Notes: a model not told the origin generated them from the letters alone. 64,000 nucleotides of DNA from Gnetum montanum (GCA_015680685.1 MNCI01000986.1:703259-767258); one strand, 5' to 3'. Shown: positions 47,754 through 60,512, counted from the stretch's first letter. Numbers and translations: made by a program.

Positions 47754-48740
47754 NNNNNNNNNNNNNNNNNNNNNNNNNNNNNNNNNNNNNNNNNNNNNNN
47801 NNNNNNNNNNNNNNNNNNNNNNNNNNNNNNNNNNNNNNNNNNNNNNNNNNNNNNNNNNNNNNNNNNNNNNNNNNNNNNNNNNNNNNNNNNNNNNNNNNNN
47901 NNNNNNNNNNNNNNNNNNNNNNNNNNNNNNNNNNNNNNNNNNNNNNNNNNNNNNNNNNNNNNNNNNNNNNNNNNNNNNNNNNNNNNNNNNNNNNNNNNNN
48001 NNNNNNNNNNNNNNNNNNNNNNNNNNNNNNNNNNNNNNNNNNNNNNNNNNNNNNNNNNNNNNNNNNNNNNNNNNNNNNNNNNNNNNNNNNNNNNNNNNNN
48101 NNNNNNNNNNNNNNNNNNNNNNNNNNNNNNNNNNNNNNNNNNNNNNNNNNNNNNNNNNNNNNNNNNNNNNNNNNNNNNNNNNNNNNNNNNNNNNNNNNNN
48201 NNNNNNNNNNNNNNNNNNNNNNNNNNNNNNNNNNNNNNNNNNNNNNNNNNNNNNNNNNNNNNNNNNNNNNNNNNNNNNNNNNNNNNNNNNNNNNNNNNNN
48301 NNNNNNNNNNNNNNNNNNNNNNNNNNNNNNNNNNNNNNNNNNNNNNNNNNNNNNNNNNNNNNNNNNNNNNNNNNNNNNNNNNNNNNNNNNNNNNNNNNNN
48401 NNNNNNNNNNNNNNNNNNNNNNNNNNNNNNNNNNNNNNNNNNNNNNNNNNNNNNNNNNNNNNNNNNNNNNNNNNNNNNNNNNNNNNNNNNNNNNNNNNNN
48501 NNNNNNNNNNNNNNNNNNNNNNNNNNNNNNNNNNNNNNNNNNNNNNNNNNNNNNNNNNNNNNNNNNNNNNNNNNNNNNNNNNNNNNNNNNNNNNNNNNNN
48601 NNNNNNNNNNNNNNNNNNNNNNNNNNNNNNNNNNNNNNNNNNNNNNNNNNNNNNNNNNNNNNNNNNNNNNNNNNNNNNNNNNNNNNNNNNNNNNNNNNNN
48701 NNNNNNNNNNNNNNNNNNNNNNNNNNNNNNNNNNNNNNNN
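47754..48740. other. assembly gap (N run)
   Basis: 987 undetermined bases inside the LINE. Open frames drawn through it are artefacts. Confidence 0.99.
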
Positions 48741-48778
48741 GTGAAATGCAACCCCTGGAGCTTGGACACGTTGCCCAA

Positions 48779-50840
48779 CTAGACGAAAAAACGTTCCACC
48801 AAGGCAGCGGCACGAGCCCAGAGGCGCGGGAGAGAAGACCGAGGGACCTGGCGGCTTTGCGTTCTCGGGGTTAGCCCCTCGAAAAAGGTCGCAGAGTTCT
48901 GGAGGCCACGGGAGGTCGGTAGGATGACCTCACCAGCAGTCGGGACCTCCAAATAGCTGGCCAGGGCGACTTCCATGAGCCGAATTGCATGGCTTCGAAA
49001 GAAAGTTTGATCACCGCGCCAGTTAGTAAAGAACGTGTTGTCAGGAAGGTCAGGGTCCCCGACCAGCCTCTGCAGTAGGTCAGCCCAGCCGCACTGGCAG
49101 ACCATCTGCCAGAGTTTCGCGTTAGCCTGGTAGACGGCGCAGTCAGGTTCGTACGTCGGTGTCGCTCCCATGGTGTCTGCAAGCTCGCGCCACGCTCTGC
49201 AGGTCTGCAGGATAAGTCGCTGGGGGGGGGGGGGGGTCATCCTGCATGCGCGCCAAGTGGCGATCATGCAAGGGCATTCGTAAATGAAGTGGGTGAGCGT
49301 TTCGGAGCTGGTTCCGCAGCACGGACACGTGGTGTCGTGTATGATGCCGCGCTGCTGTAGTACGGCGCGTACAGGGAGCGCCGTGGATTTTATCTGCCAG
49401 AGAAACATTTTGACGTTCTCGGGAAGCCGCCCGCACCAGATCTCCTGCTAGCCATCTTCCGGGGGAAATTTTTGCATCAGGATGGCACGCGGCTCGAGGT
49501 GGATACAGCCCAAGCGCAGCATCTCCCGCACGTGCAAAAAAATGGTCTGCCAAGGCCGCAAAGCGAGCGGTCCAAGCTGCCAAGGCGTGTATTTCCGGCG
49601 GGCGATGCGGGCCCACTGGCTGCGCTCGCCCAGCGCACGTGTCAGCCGGTGGACGAGCCGTTGCTGTCCCATCGTGCATTCATCTTCGAAAGTCGTGACC
49701 CCCAAGCCCCCCGCCTGACGAGGACGGGCGACGCGGTGCCAGTTTACAATGTGAAGCTTGCTCCCCCCTTTGCCCCCTCGCCAAATGAAGCCGCGGATCA
49801 TGGCATTGATTTGGTGAATTATGGCCATAGGGGGCACGGCGATCGCCGCCACAAAGCGCGCAGTGGCCGCGAGGATCCTAGTAGCCACGAGGAAGCGGCC
49901 CTTACGGGTAAGAAAGCGGTTTGCCCAGTGGTGTATGCGCTTCTCGAGTTTGGCCAGGAGGGGAGTCCAAGTATTGTTCCGTCCCCATTGGAACAGCGGG
50001 ATACCAAGGTAGGTATCGGTGAGTTTGTCGGACTGAATGTTCAAGATTTGTGTAACCCAGTGTTGCACTTGCGGGTCCACATTGATGAAGTACGCCGCCG
50101 ACTTTGTGCGGTTGATTTCCAAACCTAATTCAGCGGTCAATCTGGTCAGTGCCAGGTTGACACACCGTGCCTGAGGGGCCGCCGCCTGGCTGAGAAGCAT
50201 GGTATCGTCGGCGTAGTGTTCAACACGGCAAGCCACCCCCGCAATGTCCAGGCCCTCCACCCCCGAGGTACTGCAATAAAATTGCATGAGGTCCATGGCA
50301 ATGATGAACAACAAGGGAGACAGGGGGTCGCCTTGCCTCAGTCCACGACTAGGGGAGGAAAAGTCCCACAACCGCCCACCCACGTCAAAGGAGAACCCTG
50401 CGGAGGACTGGATATGCAGACATAATTGGATAAAACCAGGGTCAAAGCCTTTCTTATGCATGATGTCATGTAAGGCGTCCCAACTAAGCGTATCGTATGC
50501 CTTAGCTATGTCGAGCTTGAGACATAGACCAGGAAACCCCGTAGTACGGAGGGAATGAAGAACCTCTTGCATAAGAAGAACCTGATCCTGAAGGGTCCTA
50601 CCATGAACGAAGCCCGCCTGATTGCGTCCAACCAACTTAGGCAAGAGGGGTCCCAGGCGATTGACCAGGAGTTTGGAGAAAACGCGAATGAGAACATTGC
50701 ACACACCAATGGGACGAAAGTGCTCCAGGCGGTGTGCATTCAACTGTTTTGGGATGCAGATGATGCGCGAGCAGTTGAGTTCGCGCCGTACCTGTCATCT
50801 AGCCAGCATGGCGTTGAAAGCATCTAGAAGATTGGGCCCT
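48779..50840 (-). pseudogene. LINE ORF2 reverse transcriptase and zinc-binding C-terminus
   Basis: One frame runs through 50743-49448 and on to 48779, with a TAG at 49448-49450; upstream of 50743 the frame also contains a TGA near 50800. Reverse transcriptase blocks: IICIPKQLN, HFRPIGVCNV, NQAGFVHGRTLQDQVLL, LKLDIAKAYDTLSWD, SRGLRQGDPLSPLLF, HYADDTMLL (catalytic YADD intact) and KTNGS-type spacing thereafter. The C-terminal zf-RVT domain is MFLWQIKSTALPVRAVL...CPCCGTSSETLTHFIYECP. The endonuclease domain is missing because of the 5' truncation. The few defects suggest a comparatively young insertion. Confidence 0.92.
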
Positions 50841-50869
50841 ACAACATCCAAGAAAGCTCGGAAGAACTG

Positions 50870-51030
50870 TTACTGTATCTTGTTTTACACTTTTTTGCCA
50901 CCTCGATTCATCATTACTGGTTTCATGTTGCTCTTTCCACAAGAAACATCAGCAGCAGCAAAGTGGCAGTAGTTAAACATGCAACCAAGGGATGGATTAG
51001 AAGCGTAGTGCATCCACAGATCCTTCTACC
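50870..51030 (-). pseudogene. unidentified exon-like fragment
   Basis: The minus strand from about 51020 reads KDLWMHYASNPSLGCMFNYC, then HFAAADVSCGKSNMKPVMNR, to a stop near 50885. The frame has protein-like composition but I do not recognise the family. It lies immediately upstream of the LINE insertion point and has the same orientation as the two neighbouring gene fragments. Confidence 0.4.
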
Positions 51031-51093
51031 AAAACAAAAATGATTTAATCATTATTATAAATCATGCTGGTTTTGGCGGTTAATGCGGTTTCT

Positions 51094-51453
51094 TCAATGC
51101 CGTGATGCAGTGATCCTCAATATCCAACTCTGCAACTCTGGTAGTGACTCCTGATTTGTTTTCTTGGTTGACATAAACGTATTTGGAATAACAATGCACT
51201 GAGAACTCCTACAGTCCCAAATCCTAACAGTTCCATTCTCAGAACCGTGGTAAGCTTCACCAGAAATGACGTCTGAAATTTTCCACCTCTTAAAACCTCG
51301 TATATGCCCATGATCTCCATAGATTGAAAGCAATAAGTCCCTTTTTGGGCAGTTAAACTTTACATAGTAGGCAGGACCAGTGTGACCTGAAAGGACACAC
51401 ACAGATTTTGGGACAGGAACGTTCTTGATAGACCTGCGGCTGTCACTCCCCAT
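51094..51453 (-). pseudogene. THO6: THO6-like WD40 fragment
   Basis: The minus-strand frame has VCVLSGHTGPAYYVKF, LLLSIYGDHGHIRGFK, then directly GEAYHGSENGTVRIWDCRSSQCI. In THO complex subunit 6 (a WD40 protein of the mRNA-export THO/TREX complex) the corresponding blocks (GHxGPxYDVKF, LLSCGDDGRxxGW, GSEDGTxRIWDC) are separated by ~80 residues, so a central part has been lost. There is no proper start or end. I call it a rearranged gene fragment. Confidence 0.65.
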
Positions 51454-52769
51454 TTGGCGAAGGGATGGATGAAGAGGAGGAAACGATTAAGTAGTGTGGT
51501 TTCCATTGCTGGAAGCGATGACGACAAAAAGAGGAAGTACGAGTCCGTGTGCATGGGTATGGGCAGCGTAGAAGGAAGCTCTACACAGTGCAAGCGTCAA
51601 CAGTTGTATTCTGCACAAGAATGCTGACATTCATCTGTAAGTTTAATGTCTTTGCTTTCGATTTCACTTTGTGTCTCCTTCAATCTTCTCAACTCAAACT
51701 CGCTTTCCTTTGCGTTTTCAGACTCTTGAATTAAAGCAAAGGATGGAATATATTTTCAAAGCCCTGCACCATTAAATGATCAAAATGTACCAACAACAAT
51801 CTTCTTTACTTCTTGTGCATCTTAATCTCAATTTTCTTCTTCTTTTAACTCCTTTAACTCCTTTTTCTTGATTTGTTTTTATTGTATGATCTACCTTCTT
51901 AAGGATAGGTCCTCATGAATAGTTGTAATTATTTGTTTATGATCATGTTTTCCTATCTAGGTTTGTGCTTCTTTATTTGGTAATAAAAAGCTATTTTAAG
52001 ATCGGTACATTCTATTTTGTTACCATAAGATCTAACACTCCCTTTCAATCTTAAAATGGATTTTTTGTTCTTTTGTAATTTCAAAATTCTACAATAAATA
52101 TGTCTTCATTTCAAATTGAATATGTAATGGTAACGGGCTTATGTTGCAAGACACAAGCAATTTGAACCATCCCACATCTCCCTTTCACTCATGAGGAATT
52201 TTAAAATCAAACATTTAACATTGCAAACACAAATTCCTTTTTCAGAGAAGGTACCATCATATATTATAAAATTAAACCTTCATGCATACATCAACAAAAA
52301 AAAAAAAAAAAAATTCTTTCCACTTTAAATATGAACATAGACACAAACTTGATTATTTTCTACTATATAGATAGATTACAAAAATTATTTGAAACTTCAA
52401 AAAAATTACTCTATTTCTAAATCAATTCATACACTTTCAATTTTTACATAAGGAAAAAAATGAATAACACCAAAATTGTAAAATACAATAAAATACTAAG
52501 ACAATATTGAACTATTACATACAAGACCTTTGATTTCATGGTGACTATACTTGATTTTCTCACTATTAGCATATTCCTATAACATTTGTAAGAAGTTTTT
52601 AATTGAAATAATAAGGTTAGTAGGATTAACCTAATCTTATTTTTACCTGTTATCATTCTAGATGTGTTTTGACATACACTGGATAGGATGTTAAATATTT
52701 TAACATTTTCTTGTCCTCTTCTTAGAACTGTAACATTTTCATTTTAATTTCCTCCATAATGTTACTACT
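51454..52769. other. AT-rich spacer, nothing recognised
   Basis: No coding domain. A poly(A) run (about 52289-52311) is the only notable feature. Ends at the LTR start at 52770. Confidence 0.5.
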
Positions 52770-53713
52770 TGATGAGTGGTGAAGGGTACCCCTACACTCA
52801 ACCATACAAATTAGGAAGCATTCATGCACGATCTAATCAAATTCTACTGACTCTATGTCTTCTGGTATAATAGCCTTCTAGAAAGTGAACTTTTCCCTAA
52901 TAGTCATTCATTGTCTTCCCAATTACACCTGTGATGCACATGGTATGGTTAAGTGTAATCGAGGCATATGATTTTTATTAGTTTATGTTTTATGTTCCTT
53001 GGTGCTTAAAGTAGATAGATGAAGTAAATTAATAACTAATTTAATTTAACTACTTAACTAGTCTGTAACTATTCCCAACATAAGCATTCGGTCCCACTTT
53101 CTATACACATCTTGAACCCATCCACTACTGGGTTACCAAGCGCTATGCTACTGGGCAAACTCAACAATAACACTACTAGAATTACTAAGCGAATACATGT
53201 TTATGCTTGAAGCAATCGTACTTATGTGCTAAATCTATTTAACTAATCGCTTAAAGTCTAATTAATCTTAATTAATTGCATATTTAATGAAAACAATAAA
53301 TGTATAGATAAATCATTAATCTATTCTAAGTGCTACAAGGTTTGATCAAAAGACTCATCTTTATTACTATACACACTAGTGTGGTTAAAGTATAATAGTG
53401 CTTGAATAAATATCCATACACTTTCTAACTCTTGCTACAGGGACTCAAAGAAATATTCTAACTCTCAAATGGAAAAAATGCAAGAGCTCTACTACAACTA
53501 TGACTCTTCCTCCTCATAAACAAGGCTATGAGCTCATATTTATAGTTTTTATTATAGAGTTGCATTGATAGGGCCCTGTAGATGTAGCAAATGCTACGTC
53601 AACATAGCCTTGTTGACTCGACAACACCACATAAATGAGGCCCCATTAATAGGGATCCATCGACAAGGCCATGTCAATGGGGGCCCGTTAACGTGACACT
53701 TTGACACTCATCA
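52770..53713 (-). repeat. 3' LTR of gypsy-family element C
   Basis: 944 bp; plus strand TGATGAGTGG...GACACTCATCA. TATA box (CTATAAATATGAG on the minus strand) lies near 53533-53546, with a block of short inverted repeats at 53575-53700 upstream of it (GTAGCAAATGCTAC, GTCAACAT..CCTTGTTGAC, GGGGCC-type words). The adjoining polypurine tract GGGGGTATGATGA confirms that this is the downstream LTR of a minus-strand element. Confidence 0.85.
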
Positions 53714-56691
53714 TACCCCCATGACTGAATGAAAACTCATCCTCAAGTTCCTTTACAAAATTGAAAAGGTATGGAATTATTAACTGACTCTTGATGTAAC
53801 AAACTAACATGAAAAAATTGAGTGCTCAAGTGTACAAATAAGCACATTACAAAAATTGTGGTGTTCGTGACACAAAATTGAACACCATGACATGACTACA
53901 AAAAATTGGATAACACATGCTCTGATGGCATGAAGATGGCTGGGAAGATTATATAGTCTTAGGTGGTGGAGGCTCCTGAGATTTTGAAGGACCTCACCAG
54001 CTTCAGACACGTGTGGTGGCTAAGACAATTGTGACTATCCTACTATAGCTACAATCTTCAATGAAAGGTGAAAGGCATCCAGTAATGTCTTCATCTTCTC
54101 CTCCTTACTCCAGGGATCATTCACAGTCCACACGACGTTACCAATGTGGGTTGGACTAGGGATATCCCATGAATAGGGCATTACCAGTAACAACTCTTTC
54201 ACGTTGATAAACTAAACAGTAAACTGTTTGCATTTAACATCGGACACCTTTACTATGTCTTATAGCTTCTTATAGTCATTCATCCTTTTAGCTAGGTTCT
54301 TGATGATATATCTTTGATTAGTGTATTTACCCTTGAGAACTTCAAGTTCAATGTTTGCCACTACAAGCTTTTGCTTGGTGTCTTTGTGATGCTTGAACTC
54401 AGCCTCATATAACAAGTATGAGCTAGCCACCTGCTTCTCTAATTCTAACCACGATCATCCAGCAATCAACATGGCCAAATTTGCATATTAGAGATTGGTG
54501 AGCTCCATGTATTTCATCATCTCCTCAATCCGCAACTCCTTCATGCATATTTTTTCCTTGTTGTAGGCATCTATTCCATCAATGATAGGTTACCACAATT
54601 CTCTTCCTTGCTAGAGTTGTTGGAGGATTTCATTTACTTTCACCTTTACCAACCGGATGTGTTTTTCATTCACTTCTTTTTGTAGACTGACCTGATCTTT
54701 ATAATGATCCTTGACTCTCTCAAATTTGAGAGCCTCTGATTTCTAGGTGCCTACCTTGATCGCACTCTTCTAGCGAAGGGCACAAACCTTCTCCATGGAG
54801 AGGTTTCTATTTTCAGCTACCAATCTCCTTAGCTCTATGTTTGCTCTATCTAATTGCTCCTATTGTTGATGGATGAAGTTGGTTAATTGTTGTTGATGCT
54901 CATGAACATTCCATAGATTATGATTCTCTACGATCGATTGTACATTCGCTTGGCAAGTTTGATCCAAGGCCTTTTGAATTTTGTGTTATGTGGCCTTTGC
55001 CAAGGATCATTAGAACACCACTGTTTCCTTTGCACCCTCAACCCCTTTCAATCTAGTGTAAATCTATTCAAGAGCTTCATCTTTTGCCAATGCTGAGTTG
55101 AGAAATGCAGGATTGGCAATTTGGGCTCTTAATTCAGCAACTTTAGTAGCCAAGTGTTTTTTTAGCTCCTTGGCTATTTTGAATTGTCCTCCAAGATAAT
55201 ATTTTTGTCCCTTGCCTCTAGTAGCTATGACTGGGCTATAGTAATATTGTTTGGAAGATCAAAGACATCCAAAAGTAGTTGCCCAGTTTCCACTAGTAGG
55301 TCTAGTAGTTCTTCATGTTGTGTTGCATTTATTCTACCACTTGTGGTTTCTACAAATGTCTACACATCCTTAGGTGCAATGGCGTTTGGTATAGACGTCA
55401 TAGGTGTTTTGAGTGTTTTGGCAATTTGGTCAACAACCACCTCTATTGTTGTCTCCTACCCTTGGTGCCACATCACCAGTATTGTTGCCCCCTCACCTTC
55501 CTCCAGGTGCACTGACAAGGTCGTGGCATTTCCAAAAATTTCCAAGAGTGGCTGCTATTCTACAAGAGATACCGTGACATCTCTAGCGCTAGGATTTGAT
55601 CTCACAAACAATTGCATTTTTTGGTCTAATAAAATAGATCCACCTCCACCCATCAAGCTAATTGTTTAGGCCACCTCATTTAGGTGACTCATTGTTGGTT
55701 GGTACATAGATGGGTCCTCGCCACTTGTGCCTGCTCATTACTCTTGTTCGCTTAAGAGCCATTCTTGGTATTTACATAACTATTGGGTTGTTGTAGCAAT
55801 ATTTAGCATAGTTATTTAAGTCGCAGGTGGAGGTGGTGGTTATTGCTCCTCTTCTTGAATGATTGTTGTAGGTGCCTTGTCTATCATCATCTCCACCCAA
55901 TTAGCGACTGAAGCATGCCTAATAGCATCATTTGTATAACGAACTATTCCTCCCCTCTAATAGAGTCTTCTGATGAGGCATCAAAAGGGGAGTGCCTTCC
56001 TTCCATGTTCATTTTCTTTAAATCACTTCTCCATCTCCAAATATACTGGCTATGGAAGGTTAATAGGGAATCTCCCACTCAAAGTAGTGCATGCACAAGT
56101 AGAAAAAGTGGTGATATTACTTGGCCTCATCGTGGGATTAAGGTGGAAGAACAAAATTTTGTAGTGGATCCTTTCTTCGGTGTGAGTGCACCATACTCCT
56201 TGCGATCAATACCATAGCACCTTTGCACCCATTCTTTCTTGATGCTAGGGCCCACCTGCATTGGGATCTCAGTGAGACTCATGGCTGTTTCTGGCAACCC
56301 AAGCACTTGAACAATGACCTACACTAAGTAGGACACTAAGATGTCCTTTATTTTGACCATTAAACTAGGCCTACCTGTTATTCTAGAATAAAAATATCTC
56401 TCCCATGTACCACTCTCCAATGAAAGTGATGATTGAGAGGCCTTTAGTTGGTCTTGCACTTCTTTTGGTGCTTATTCTAGGAAAGGGCCAAATTTTAACT
56501 CTTTGAGCACTGTTTTTTAAATCCCCTTTCATCTAATTTAATTTAGGCAGGTTTCTATCAAGGTCACCTTGAGGTTTTTTTGTTGGGTTGGTGCATCATC
56601 TCAGTGGGAATGTTCTATTGCTGCTACTAGTTCTAGAGTTTGACGAATAGATTCCACCTTGGCCTCTTTCCTAAGAGGACCTATGACATGG
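53714..56691 (-). pseudogene. extra ORF of element C (coiled-coil-like, decayed)
   Basis: Read on the minus strand, discontinuous frames include RCYGIDRKEYGALTPKKG (about 56220), YHHFFYLCMHYFEWEIPY (about 56100) and a charged heptad-like stretch LELEKQVASSYLLYEAEFKH, then HKDTKQKLVV (about 54450-54360). Stops and frameshifts are frequent. The position between pol and the 3' LTR, in the sense orientation, is where some plant gypsy lineages (Athila/Tat) carry a third ORF. I cannot assign a known domain. Confidence 0.55.
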
Positions 56692-58225
56692 GTTGTGTAA
56701 TGACGGAAAACGTCAATTGCTGGAAATACCAAACAAAAGTCCGTGTACACAGTTCTAACCCCAGATCCGTGCGAGGGCCGTGCTAAAGAAAGAAATGAAT
56801 CCGAGGTGCCCTGAACAGTCTTGTCGATCAGACAAGGACTTACTTAATCAGTAAAATTTTTTGTAATAATTTGATGGCAAAATGATGACTCTTTATGAGG
56901 AGATGTAATATTGTTAATCCCGAAAAAACAATTGAAAATGATGCAAATGATTTAGAGTGATTGCCAAATCTGTATAAATAGAATGCAAGGAATCAGATTT
57001 GTAGAGAGTACAACCACAAGATCTGGGATTTAATTTATGAACACAATATGTTGGATACAATGATTATAGGTGGGCTTCGGTTTGGATGAAGCACATACCA
57101 GCAGCAAGAAAGTTATCTAAAGATGGAACAAGTGAGGGTCAATCTACCTTGTTCTAGCCAATCTAGGTGCAAGGAAGTCAGACCCGGGGGAGAATATCTG
57201 TCAGCCGACTATTTCTGATCAAGGATTCTTGCCAATCACCTTTGATGTTCTCACGATCGTTGATCCTCTTTTTGCTCTCTTGCCAACCTTGAGTGAGAAA
57301 TTTTTTGCCCACCCTTTGATCTTCGTCAATTGGAGCATTTATAGGGTTAGGGTTAGGAGGAAAACATAGTTTAAATGACACGTGTCCTGAACTTATAAGA
57401 TGTTGTTGACTTGATGTGTTGTCGTTAAAGCTTGTGGCACTATGCTGCGTAGCGCATCGTAAACTACTCTTGTTTGGGCTTTGACAACAGACTGTCCTTT
57501 GATTACGCTATAATACGCTAGAGAGTGTATTGTGGCGTATGAACTACTAATGTCTGAATTGTGCTATCGTTGCTTGCATTATGCTGCGTTATACTAAATT
57601 ACGCATCATAGCGTAATTCAGCGTAAAATAGCAAAACTGCAAAAAGTTGAAGTGTTGTCGCCTCGCTTCCTCTGTTTCTGACCAATCCTTCTGAGGTTTA
57701 TTACGCCACACTGCGTAACGCAGCGTAATAGGCCCCTTTAACTGAGAAAGAAAACCTACTGAAGTGTGCGGCACACCACAAATCATTGCCTAAACTTTGA
57801 GATTTTTGCCGAGTCGTCGAAGTCTTGAATGTTTGCCATCTTTGATGTTGCGTTGGACTGCCTTCAACATTACACTGCGTAATGGAACGTTACGCTATGT
57901 TGCGTAATGCAGCGTAGTATACCAAAAGTTAAGATTTTGAAACATAGAAAACTCGCAAAGCTGAAGGCTTCCGCCGTGCTCCCATCGTTTTGTTCTATCT
58001 TCTGAAATTTGTTTGTACTGTGCTTGTTGCAACTCCTTGCCTGAATCACCAGATTTTGCCGAGCCGTCGAAGTCTTGAAATTTTTATGGTGTTTCAGGTT
58101 GTAAGTGGTTCTTCTTGGGCTTGTTCTTGAACCCTTCCTATTCTACGCCATTTCTCCCATGGTTGAGATGGTCCTACTTCTTGCATGTGTTTTCCTTTTG
58201 GTGTCATCTACAGTCACAACACATC
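56692..58225 (-). repeat. LTR 'D' with TACGC/GCGTAA palindrome array
   Basis: Interrupts element C. Candidate 5-bp direct repeats CATGG flank it (56687-56691 and 58226-58230); sub-terminal GTTGTG/CACAAC are inverted. On the minus strand the TATA box CTATAAATGC lies near 57338-57347, and 57430-57935 upstream is packed with TTACGC/GCGTAA words (ACTGCGTAACGCAGCGTAAT, TTACGCTATGTTGCGTAATG). The 56730-56850 part matches LTR 'E' at 26290-26420. End positions are approximate. Confidence 0.6.
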
Positions 58226-60000
58226 CATGGATTAGTAAATATAATGTGTAACTTTAAATTTTTGAATACCTTCTCTCATTAGTCAGTTACACTTTGTTTA
58301 AGGTTGGACCATGGTAGATAGATTATTTTACTCATTATTTAATAATTTTTATTGTAAATGTCATTAGAGCTTGTTGGAAAATTTTAACTCTTGTAATTTG
58401 GTGTTTAATAGTTGATTTTTTAGTTAAATTTTTGTGGGAGTTAGAAAAATGGTGAATTTTTTTTTTGTTAAAAATGGCACATTTGTGGGCCCCATAACTA
58501 AGAGCTTACATTTGATAGCTGTAGGCTTGAAGAATGAAGTGATTTGGATAAAGAATTAGGAAGTTATGGGCTCCAGAAGGTTCTAGGTTCTATAAATTTG
58601 AAAAACCCCTTAGTGTTTATGAGAAAATGTAATAATTTCAAAGTGGAATTGCCCATATATATAGTATTTTTCCATTGTGTTAATGGGGTTGTGTATACAA
58701 GGCCTCATATACGTGTCTGTTCCATCGATAGGGCCCCATAAATGGAGCTTGTAGGAAAAATTTTGAATTTTAAATATCTTAAAAAAATATAAGGAATTTT
58801 TTAATGAATTTGGGGTCCATGGAATCCTAGAAATGCCAAGAATATGATGAAATCATCGAAGAGGATCTTTGAAAGCTCAAAAATTCAAAAATTTGATGGA
58901 GAATGTGTATATTGAACAAAATATGTAAAGAAGCACATGGTTTGATACAAAAGATGGATGTACGAAAGATTCTAATTGCAATAATGCCTAAGGAAACTGG
59001 TTCTTAAAAAACCCAAGCAAGAAATATGCAAGTGGGTCCTTCCCATTGTAGGCACACACCTTGTTTAGCCTTACATAACCTCAACCTAAGGAGTTCATTG
59101 GCCCCATAGGTGATTAATGGTTGATAGAAGTTAAGAACCAAAACCTAGAAGATTCTACCTAAAAATTCAAGTATGTCAAACCAAGACACTGAATCAAGAA
59201 CATGGACTTCAGCAGTGAGCTGAGTTATGGACAACAAAGATGGATGATGGAGAAGGTGGAATGGAATTCCAAATTGAGGTCATAAGAATTCCCTTGTGAA
59301 ATTTGTGTTTAAAATGGCCCGAGGAGATCCATCTTTTGTCCAAATCAAAACCAACCTCTTTCAGTGACTTTGCATCGCCACTCCAATACTGATCTATCCC
59401 CTTGAGACACAAGAATGCTCCCACAAAACCACCATCATTCCATAAAGAAAAGAAAAGAGAAATAGAAAGTGAGAGAGGACCTTAGTTAGAAGGGACCTTC
59501 AGGCATGGGTAACCTATCTTTCTAGTCTCGTAACTAGTGCTTATAGCCCATTTATTTGTCTAAGGTGTGTGCTTTGAATTCTCATATATATATATATATA
59601 TAAGAACCACACCATGCAAAGACTTTATTTGACTTCGACTTCCTATTATTAGTCGACATGGAATGGTAAAAAGTCTATGAAAACACTCAAGCACCCAAGT
59701 AAGTAGAAGAGTATAAAGAGTATTGAGTCCCTTTGAAGTCACACCCTGTGTAAGCCTTTGAATCCTTTCCAATTCCAAAAACTACCAAGGTCACAAATTT
59801 ATTAAAAGTTTATTTAATGAAAAAGGACCGCAAACTTCCAAAACAAGGAAAACTCTAGAGTTTGTTCATGGGCATATGACATGGACTCACTACCTATTCC
59901 ATGAAAAAGAAATCATGACTTAGCCATTGGCACAAAAATTCAAAAATAGAAACCAAACATTCACAAACAAAACATTAACCACAAACCACCATTAGTAGCA
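58226..60000 (-). mobile_element. element C, non-coding region continuing
   Basis: Colinear with 36400-37620 of gypsy B: GGGCCCCATAACTAAGAGC (58480) versus GGGCCCCCACGACTAAGAGC (36448); ACCTTAGTTAGAAGG.ACCTTCAGG.ATGGGTAAC (59478-59510) versus 37076-37110; and ATGGACTCACTACC (59880) versus 37528. It appears to be the rest of element C beyond LTR 'D'. No coding frame. A (TA)n run lies at 59585-59602. Confidence 0.7.
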
Positions 60001-60500
60001 AGTACAACACCACTATGTCTTATTAGCACAAAGTGCAATTATATCTTTATTTATTCAAATGATTTAACGTCATTATTCAAAATTACAGCTCTATTATATC
60101 TTTAATGTTTACATTGCTCTTAATTAAAACACTTTTAATAAAAATATATTAAGAAATTTTATTAAATGCATTTAGTTTTAGTTTAAGTTTTATTTCCTAT
60201 ATGTTTCCATAAATACAATAACAAAGTTATCATTTATGTAAATTATTGGTTAGGTTGAGTAAATTGTTAGAGTATCCTGTTAGTTATATGAGGTATATGT
60301 AGTTAAAAGGTAAAAAATTCCCAGACGCAGAACCGGCTCGCACCGTCATAAAATTTCATATAATGATTTCTAATTCCTGCGGTTGCGTTTTCAGGTTCCG
60401 CCCATTATGCCGAAGCACCACTAACATATTATCTTTATAGAAACTCTTTTACCTGGTTGAAATATTCACCGTTCATTACTTTAACCCAGAGTCCCAGATG
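60001..60500. other. AT-rich spacer upstream of the hairpin locus
   Basis: No gene or recognised repeat. It leads into the TATA box at about 60502. Confidence 0.5.
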
Positions 60501-60501
60501 A

Positions 60502-60512
60502 CCTATAAATAT
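60502..60512 (+). promoter_or_regulatory. candidate TATA box upstream of the hairpin array
   Basis: CTATAAATATTG follows CCCAGATGAC and lies about 80 bp before the first hairpin, a spacing suitable for an RNA polymerase II transcript that starts near 60535. Confidence 0.45.

Larger units (their letters stand above)
47644..50861 (-). mobile_element. 5'-truncated L1-type LINE, GC-rich, with assembly gap
   Basis: The minus-strand element ends in a 14-nt poly(A) (T run 47644-47657). Flanking AACAACTG (47636-47643) and AAGAACTG (50862-50869) form a 7/8 target-site duplication, so the element is 5' truncated at about 50861. The 987-bp N gap (47754-48740) lies in its 3' part. GC content is far above the AT-rich surroundings. 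Confidence 0.88.

Noticed and set aside
47711-48874. Frames of 340-376 codons
   Set aside because: They run through the N gap and have no real sequence content.
57340-57360. Telomere-like AGGGTTAGGGTTAGG
   Set aside because: Only about two units, located at the TATA region of an LTR; too short to indicate an interstitial telomere.
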